In this document: piece by piece, positions 6,225-10,244 of the stretch
How positions within the stretch are numbered: the first letter of the stretch is position 1
Layout of the letters: every line of letters begins with the position of its first letter
NCBI GenBank assembly: GCA_001800085.1
Contig: MGUS01000029.1
Coordinates: 1-10,244 of the forward strand
Direction of reading: 5' to 3'
DNA length: 10,244 bases
Origin: Elusimicrobia bacterium RIFCSPLOWO2_01_FULL_60_11
GTDB taxonomy: Bacteria > Elusimicrobiota > Elusimicrobia > 2-02-FULL-39-32
The notes under the pieces: generated by a model
Database searches by the model: none
Seen by the model: only the letters and a program-made list of their open reading frames with translations
What the model was told of the DNA's origin: nothing
Program-made: the position numbers and the translations under genes

Positions 6225-6230
6225 ATCAGA

Positions 6231-7106
6231 TTATTTGAAGCTGTTGATGAGCGCTGTAGCGGTCTCTTTGTCGAGGCCGAGCTTCTGCTTTGCGGGGGGG
6301 CCGAACTTATATGCGGGTTCGAGCTCCTCGTATGTGGGGATCGAAGTCTTATAGAAGACCCCGGTGGCGATGCGGTTGTCCGGCTGTTTGGCGGCGGCCA
6401 TGGCGGCGTCCCAACTGCCGGTATCGTGGCCTTCGGCCTGCAGATCGTACACTCTTTCCCTGAACCAGGGATAGGTGTTGACCTTGTTGTAGGTGACGCA
6501 AGGGCTGAAAACATCCACCAATGAAAATCCTTTGTGCTTGATGGCTTCGGTCATCACTTCGGCCATGCGCTCCCCCGAGCCCGAGAAAGCGCGTCCGATG
6601 AAGGTGGCTCCGGAGACGAGCGCCAACTGGATGGGATTCAGGGGGTTCTCAATGGAGCCTTCGGGTGTGGACTTTGTCTGGGTGTTGAGGGTGGTGGTGG
6701 GTGAGGCCTGGCCGGTGGTCAGGCCGTAGATCTGGTTGTTCATGACGATGTAGGTGACGTTGATGTTCCTGCGCATGGCGTGGATGAAGTGGCCGATGCC
6801 GATGCCGTAGCCGTCGCCGTCGCCGCCCGTGATGATGGTCGTCAAGTCGGGGTTCCCTAAGCGCGCGCCCTGCGCGACCGCCACCGAGCGGCCGTGGAGC
6901 GTGTGCATGCCGTAGGAGCCGAAAAAGCCGGGCAGGTTGGAAGAACAGCCGATGCCGGAAACGACGATGACGTCTTTAGGGTCCAAGCCCAGCGTAGCGC
7001 AGGCCTTCTGCAGGCCGGCCAGCACGCCGAAATCGCCGCAGCCCGGGCACCAGTCCGGTGCGATCTTGGATTTGAACTTTGCGACGTCAAGCGTTTCTGT
7101 GGGCAT
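6231..7106 (-). CDS. korB: 2-oxoacid:ferredoxin oxidoreductase, beta subunit
   Basis: The thiamine-diphosphate and Fe-S subunit of a KorAB-type enzyme, likely 2-oxoglutarate synthase, though pyruvate or branched-chain oxoacids cannot be excluded. It has 291 residues. The cluster ligands C20 and C23 (WCPGCGD), C54 (GIGCSS) and C203 (SPCVTYN) match the four-cysteine [4Fe-4S] pattern of the family. The ThDP-Mg motif is GDGDGYGIG (95-103) with NNQIYGLTTGQ at 123-133. The enzyme interconverts 2-oxoacid + CoA + oxidised ferredoxin with acyl-CoA + CO2 + reduced ferredoxin in the cytoplasm, serving an oxidative or reductive TCA route. The gene begins 14 nt after the korA stop, with AAGGAG overlapping that stop codon about 10 nt before the ATG. 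No separate ferredoxin (KorC/D) gene is present. No terminator is visible after its stop. Confidence 0.95.
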   Translation of the reverse strand: MPTETLDVAKFKSKIAPDWCPGCGDFGVLAGLQKACATLGLDPKDVIVVSGIGCSSNLPGFFGSYGMHTLHGRSVAVAQGARLGNPDLTTIITGGDGDGYGIGIGHFIHAMRRNINVTYIVMNNQIYGLTTGQASPTTTLNTQTKSTPEGSIENPLNPIQLALVSGATFIGRAFSGSGERMAEVMTEAIKHKGFSLVDVFSPCVTYNKVNTYPWFRERVYDLQAEGHDTGSWDAAMAAAKQPDNRIATGVFYKTSIPTYEELEPAYKFGPPAKQKLGLDKETATALINSFK

Positions 7107-7120
7107 TTTTAAAATTCTCC

Positions 7121-8914
7121 TTACCTTTTTCCGGCCAGCTCGGGGGTCTTGGCCCCTTGGAGCAGCGACTTAGCCTTGGCGTGGACCATTTCCGGGCCGA
7201 AGGGCTCACCGTCGTATTTCCTCAAATGGTTCTCGATGGAAAGGCCCGTTTCCTGGCGGATCAGCCTTTCGAGCTGGCCGGAGAAGTTGGCTTCAACGAT
7301 GAGTGTCTTTTTGCAGGATCTCAATATTTTGGAAATGGCGTCGGACTGGAAGGGCCAGAGGTACTTGATGTTCAGGTGATTGACCTTGACCCCTTCTTTT
7401 TCCAGGCGGTGGATGGCGTCCCGCACCACGTTGTAAGTGGAGCCCCAGGTGATGAATGTCAGGTCCGCGCCGGCCGGGCCTTCCACCTTGGGATCGGGGA
7501 GGTTCTTCAATGCCGTGTCCATCTTGCGCATGCGCTTGTCCATCATGACGATGCGTTTGGCCGGGTCCGTGAAGACATCGGAGATGACCACGCCGTCCTC
7601 GTCGTGCTCGTCCGAGGCCGCGGTGTACATCATGCCGGCCATGCCGGGGAGCGCGCGGGGCGAGATGCCGGAGGGCGTGGAAAGATAGCGCTTATAAGTC
7701 CCGCTGCCGTTGCTGGCATCCTTCACCATCTCTCCGCGGTCGATCTTGACCTTGGAGAAGTCCAGGTCGTCGATGGTCTCATAATGCTCGGAAAGGAGGA
7801 GGTCGGAAAGGAGGATGACGGGGCACTGGTAGATCTCGGCGAGGTTCAAGGCTTCGGCGGTGGTGTAAAATGCGTCTTCGACGGTGGAGGGAGCGATGAT
7901 GAATTTGGGGAAGTCGCCCTGGGAAGCCCCGAGAGCCTGGAAGAGATCGCCCTGTTCCTGCTTGGTGGGCAGCCCCGTGGAAGGCCCGCCGCGCTGGCAG
8001 TTGACGACGACGACGGGGGCTTCGATCATGGAGGCCAGGCCGATGGCTTCGGTCATGAGCGCGAACCCGCCGCCGGAAGTGCCGGTCATGGAGCGCGCGC
8101 CCACATGGCCCGCGCCCACCGCCATGTTCATGGCGGCGATCTCGTCCTCACACTGCTTGACGACGATGCCGTACTTGGGGCCTTTGGGAGCCAGCCAGTG
8201 CAGGATGCCGGAAGCCGGGGTCATGGGATAGGCCGAATAGAATTTGCAGCCGCCGGCCACCGCGCCCAGGGCGATGGCCTGGTTGCCGGTCAAGAACATC
8301 CTCTTGGTGCCGGTGAGCTGCCAGGTGTACTCCACTTTCTTGAAATTTTCCTTGGCGAAGTCGAACCCCGCCTGGGCCGCGCCCACATTGGCATCCACCA
8401 CGGCGTCGCCCTTCTTCTTGAAGGTGCTGATGATGACGTCCTTGACCGCGTCGAAAGGCAGGTTGGCCACGAAGGAGAGGACGCCGAGAGCGACGGTGTT
8501 CTGCATGATGGGGCTTTTTCCGAACTTGGCGGCGATGGCGGAGGAGGGGATGCCGAAATCGTTGACGCCTTTGGGGAGGGCCGCGGCGTCGAGCTTTATC
8601 TTTTCCTTATTGTAGATGATCCCGCCTCCCGGAGTGACTTCGGCCGCGTGGCGGGCGATGGTGTCCTGGTTCAAGGCCACCAGGAAATCGCACTGGTCGC
8701 CCTGGGACCACACCTTTTTGGCTCCGATGCGGATCTGCATGTTGATGTGGCCGCCGCGGATGACGGACTGGTATGAATTGTAGGCGTAGACATAAAGGCC
8801 CTGGCGGGAACAGGCCTTGGCCAGGGTCTCTGCGACGGAGGCGATACCGTCGCCCGCGGCTCCGCCGACACGGACGGATACCTTTCTGGGAGACAGCGTT
8901 GTGGAACTGGACAT
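7121..8914 (-). CDS. korA: 2-oxoacid:ferredoxin oxidoreductase, fused gamma-alpha subunit
   Basis: At 597 residues this is the long KorA form, in which the gamma domain is fused ahead of the alpha (pyrimidine-binding) domain. Gamma, about residues 10-195: VGGAAGDGI (16-24), YNSYQSVIRGGH (45-56), with an HxxxT-type helix replaced by ARHAAEVTPGG. Alpha, about 203-590: FLTGNQAIALGA (207-218), FYSAYPMTPAS (225-235), QCEDEIAA (254-261) with the ThDP-activating Glu, SGGGFALMTEA, and GPSTGLPTK (310-318), the signature of the KorA/VorA group. It pairs with KorB to form an (alpha-gamma/beta)2 enzyme. The start is well supported: TAGGAG with 8 nt spacing, and a near-consensus promoter about 45 nt upstream. 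The exact oxoacid substrate cannot be read from sequence alone. Confidence 0.95.
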   Translation of the reverse strand: MSSSTTLSPRKVSVRVGGAAGDGIASVAETLAKACSRQGLYVYAYNSYQSVIRGGHINMQIRIGAKKVWSQGDQCDFLVALNQDTIARHAAEVTPGGGIIYNKEKIKLDAAALPKGVNDFGIPSSAIAAKFGKSPIMQNTVALGVLSFVANLPFDAVKDVIISTFKKKGDAVVDANVGAAQAGFDFAKENFKKVEYTWQLTGTKRMFLTGNQAIALGAVAGGCKFYSAYPMTPASGILHWLAPKGPKYGIVVKQCEDEIAAMNMAVGAGHVGARSMTGTSGGGFALMTEAIGLASMIEAPVVVVNCQRGGPSTGLPTKQEQGDLFQALGASQGDFPKFIIAPSTVEDAFYTTAEALNLAEIYQCPVILLSDLLLSEHYETIDDLDFSKVKIDRGEMVKDASNGSGTYKRYLSTPSGISPRALPGMAGMMYTAASDEHDEDGVVISDVFTDPAKRIVMMDKRMRKMDTALKNLPDPKVEGPAGADLTFITWGSTYNVVRDAIHRLEKEGVKVNHLNIKYLWPFQSDAISKILRSCKKTLIVEANFSGQLERLIRQETGLSIENHLRKYDGEPFGPEMVHAKAKSLLQGAKTPELAGKR

Positions 8915-8922
8915 AAATGGGG

Positions 8923-8927
8923 CTCCT
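8923..8927 (-). promoter_or_regulatory. Ribosome-binding site of korA
   Basis: On the minus strand AGGAG precedes the korA ATG by 8 nt. It is one of the few strong Shine-Dalgarno sequences in the window and fixes the korA start. Confidence 0.8.
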
Positions 8928-8959
8928 ATTGAGAGGTTCTAAAGCGTTGTAAGCATTGC

Positions 8960-8988
8960 ATTGTAGCAATTGAGTCAGTTTCTGTCAA
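8960..8988 (-). promoter_or_regulatory. Sigma70-type promoter of korAB
   Basis: On the minus strand a perfect -35 TTGACA (8983-8988), a 17-bp spacer and TACAAT (8960-8965, 5 of 6) form a near-consensus promoter. The predicted start point is near 8953, giving a leader of about 39 nt that includes the korA ribosome-binding site. The -35 lies inside the last codons of recR, so korAB has its own strong promoter in addition to any read-through from dnaX-recR. The direct repeat GCAATGCAATG-like sequence just after the -10 may be incidental. Confidence 0.8.
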
Positions 8989-9613
8989 ATTCCCTGCGGC
9001 CGCCGAAAGCGCGGGAGAGGGTGAGTTCGTCCATGTATTCCAGCTCGCCCCCGGCCGGAAGGCCCTGGGCCGGCCGGGTGATCTTGATGCCTCCGGGGCG
9101 GCCGTTGCCCCGGATCTTAGAGGACAGCGCTTCGATGAGATCGGCCAGGTACTGGGCGGTGGTCTCGCCTTCGATGTCGGAATTCAAGGCCAGGATGACT
9201 TCGGTGACGGGTTCCTCTTCCAGGCGCTTCATAAGGGAGGCGATCTGGAGGTCCTGGGGACCGATGCCTTCCAAAGGCGAGAGCGCGCCCCCGAGGACAT
9301 GGTAGATGCCCCGGAAATCCTTGATGCGGCTCACTGCCAAGACATCCTGGGAGTTCTCCACCACGCAGAGCACCGCGCGGTCCCGGCCGGAATCCCGGCA
9401 GATGCCGCAGGGGGATGAATCGTCCCAGTGGCCGCAGACCTGGCAGGGACGCATCTGGCGGTGCGCTTCCTGGAGGACCTGGATGAACACCTTCATCTCT
9501 TCCTCCGGCATGCGCAGGATGCGGTAGGCCATGCGCTCGGACATCTTGGGCCCGACGGAAGGGAGCGTGCGGAGGATGGCGACGAGTTTTTCGAAGGATT
9601 CCGGCCGCTTCAT
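8975..9613 (-). CDS. recR: Recombination mediator protein RecR
   Basis: A 212-residue RecR, which with RecO (and RecF) loads RecA on gapped DNA. Domains in order: an N-terminal helix-hairpin-helix (LPSVGPKMSERMAYRIL, about 17-33), a four-cysteine zinc finger C57-x2-C60-x8-C69-x2-C72, and a Toprim domain (about 79-175) with VVENSQD, YHVLGGALSPLEGIGP (104-119) and LALNSDIEGE (141-150). The C-terminal segment has TLSRAFGGRREF. In most bacteria the Toprim motif reads ATNPTVEGE, so NSDIEGE is a mild variant. The ATG shares one base with the dnaX stop (TGATG), implying coupled translation. The small gene ybaB/ebfC that often separates dnaX and recR is absent here. Confidence 0.97.
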   Translation of the reverse strand: MKRPESFEKLVAILRTLPSVGPKMSERMAYRILRMPEEEMKVFIQVLQEAHRQMRPCQVCGHWDDSSPCGICRDSGRDRAVLCVVENSQDVLAVSRIKDFRGIYHVLGGALSPLEGIGPQDLQIASLMKRLEEEPVTEVILALNSDIEGETTAQYLADLIEALSSKIRGNGRPGGIKITRPAQGLPAGGELEYMDELTLSRAFGGRREFDRN

Positions 9614-10244
9614 CAGGACCCCGCCGTGTGGCGGGTGACTTTGCCGTGGAAGACGCTCAAGAATTTCTTGGTGCCCTCATCCTCGATGGCATCTTCGATG
9701 GGAGAAGGCGTGCCCTCGATGGGCTCAAAGGTCTCACCCTGGTCCATGGCCTCGAAGGTGGAGTGGAGCTGTTCCACCACCACGGTGTCGTCGTCTTCCA
9801 GGGAGTCCTCGGCTTCAGGGGCCGAGGGCGGCCTGACGAGAGGTCCCGTGACCAGCTTGAAAGTGAGAGGCACTTTTTTGTTGAGTTCGGCCGAGATGAC
9901 GCCTTCCAGGAACGCGGCGTTGCGCTTGGCGTTCTCCAGGGAGAACTCCTTGACGAAGCCCAGTTCCGCTGAGGCGCCGCTCCAGCCGGGCGCGGCCTGC
10001 TGGAGCGTGGGGTAAAGGGAGGGTTTCTCATTCTGGACCCGCGCGAGGATGCGGGGCCAGACCTGGTTCAAAGCTGGAACGGAAGATGGTGCGGGCGCAG
10101 GGGCCGGGGGCGCGACTGACGCCCGCGGCGGCGCTACGGACGGTGCAATGACCGGTTTTGGGGAAGGCGTGTGAGGCATACCCTTTTCAAGTTTTTCCAG
10201 GCGGTCCAGGATTTCGGGGACATCCAGGGCTTCCTGGCAGAGTT
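9613..10244 (-). CDS. dnaX: DNA polymerase III gamma/tau subunit, C-terminal part (5' end beyond window)
   Basis: About 209 residues are visible, and the frame stays open to the right edge. The ATG at 10179 is therefore internal, because 21 sense codons (ending EILDRLEKLEKG) precede it in frame. The visible part starts with the end of a helical domain. A Pro/Ala-rich linker follows, then a folded domain beginning VWPRILARVQNEKPSLYPTL and continuing with LGFVKEFSLENAKRNAAFLE, the pattern of DnaX C-terminal domains (Trp-x-x-x-L opening, LxF...F...E.A). An acidic tail comes last. The ATPase domain that would prove the assignment lies outside the window, so the call rests on this pattern and on the conserved dnaX-recR order. 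The protein is the clamp-loader subunit that also tethers the replicative polymerase. The stop overlaps the recR start by 1 nt. Confidence 0.85.
   Translation of the reverse strand, partial: LCQEALDVPEILDRLEKLEKGMPHTPSPKPVIAPSVAPPRASVAPPAPAPAPSSVPALNQVWPRILARVQNEKPSLYPTLQQAAPGWSGASAELGFVKEFSLENAKRNAAFLEGVISAELNKKVPLTFKLVTGPLVRPPSAPEAEDSLEDDDTVVVEQLHSTFEAMDQGETFEPIEGTPSPIEDAIEDEGTKKFLSVFHGKVTRHTAGS

Noticed and set aside
7079..8776. Long plus-strand open frame (565 codons) opposite korA
   Set aside because: It is antisense to a clear KorA protein. Its translation is low-complexity (Gly, Asp, His, Val-rich), typical of the complement of a G+C-rich gene, and shows no family motif.
10177..10179. 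ATG at 10179 as the start of an independent small protein
   Set aside because: The frame is open for 21 further codons to the window edge and fits the internal part of DnaX.
10180..10200. Programmed frameshift site in dnaX (A-rich run near GAAAAACTTGAAAAGGG)
   Set aside because: It lacks the A-AAA-AAG heptamer, and the visible frame continues into a full C-terminal domain, so no shortened gamma product is indicated here.

Overview
The window looks like chromosomal DNA of a G+C-rich bacterium, probably an anaerobe or facultative anaerobe. The pointers are a ferredoxin-dependent 2-oxoacid oxidoreductase (KorAB-type), a GTP-type PEP carboxykinase and a stand-alone Nfu-domain protein. A two-TM GGDEF protein with a presumably periplasmic sensor loop fits a Gram-negative envelope. 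I cannot name the phylum from this sequence; an uncultured lineage is likely. TAA, TAG and TGA are all used as gene ends, so the standard code applies.

Layout. 1-157: non-coding left end, with a hairpin at 3-28, a 10-bp palindrome at 71-80, and a good intrinsic terminator (about 101-128) for the minus-strand genes to its right. 158-1855 (minus): membrane GGDEF protein followed by an Nfu-type Fe-S protein. 1856-1959: divergent promoter region. 1960-5012 (plus): serS and pckG, overlapping at an ATGA. 5013-5136: short intergenic stretch with an array of TATAAC half-sites, a perfect 15-bp palindrome and a promoter-like element. 5137-6224 (plus): an AT-richer BrnT/BrnA toxin-antitoxin module whose toxin gene carries an in-frame TAA, overlapping a 3-methyladenine DNA glycosylase gene (tag). 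6231-8914 (minus): korB and korA, convergent with tag and driven by a near-consensus sigma70-type promoter that sits across the 3' end of recR. 8975-10244 (minus): recR, overlapping by 1 nt the 3' part of dnaX, which runs off the right edge.

How the genes relate. korA and korB encode the two subunits of one enzyme, which interconverts a 2-oxoacid and CoA with acyl-CoA, CO2 and reduced ferredoxin. PckG links oxaloacetate and PEP, so the two enzymes join TCA-cycle intermediates to gluconeogenesis or carbon assimilation. dnaX-recR is a conserved replication/repair pair. serS and pckG are functionally unrelated but appear translationally coupled.

The most unusual part is 5080-5660: an apparently recently inactivated brnT toxin gene with an intact antitoxin gene and a possible operator array, inserted between pckG and tag and reading into tag. 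I found no CRISPR array, transposase, phage gene, tRNA or rRNA, and no clear sign of a wholly new system.
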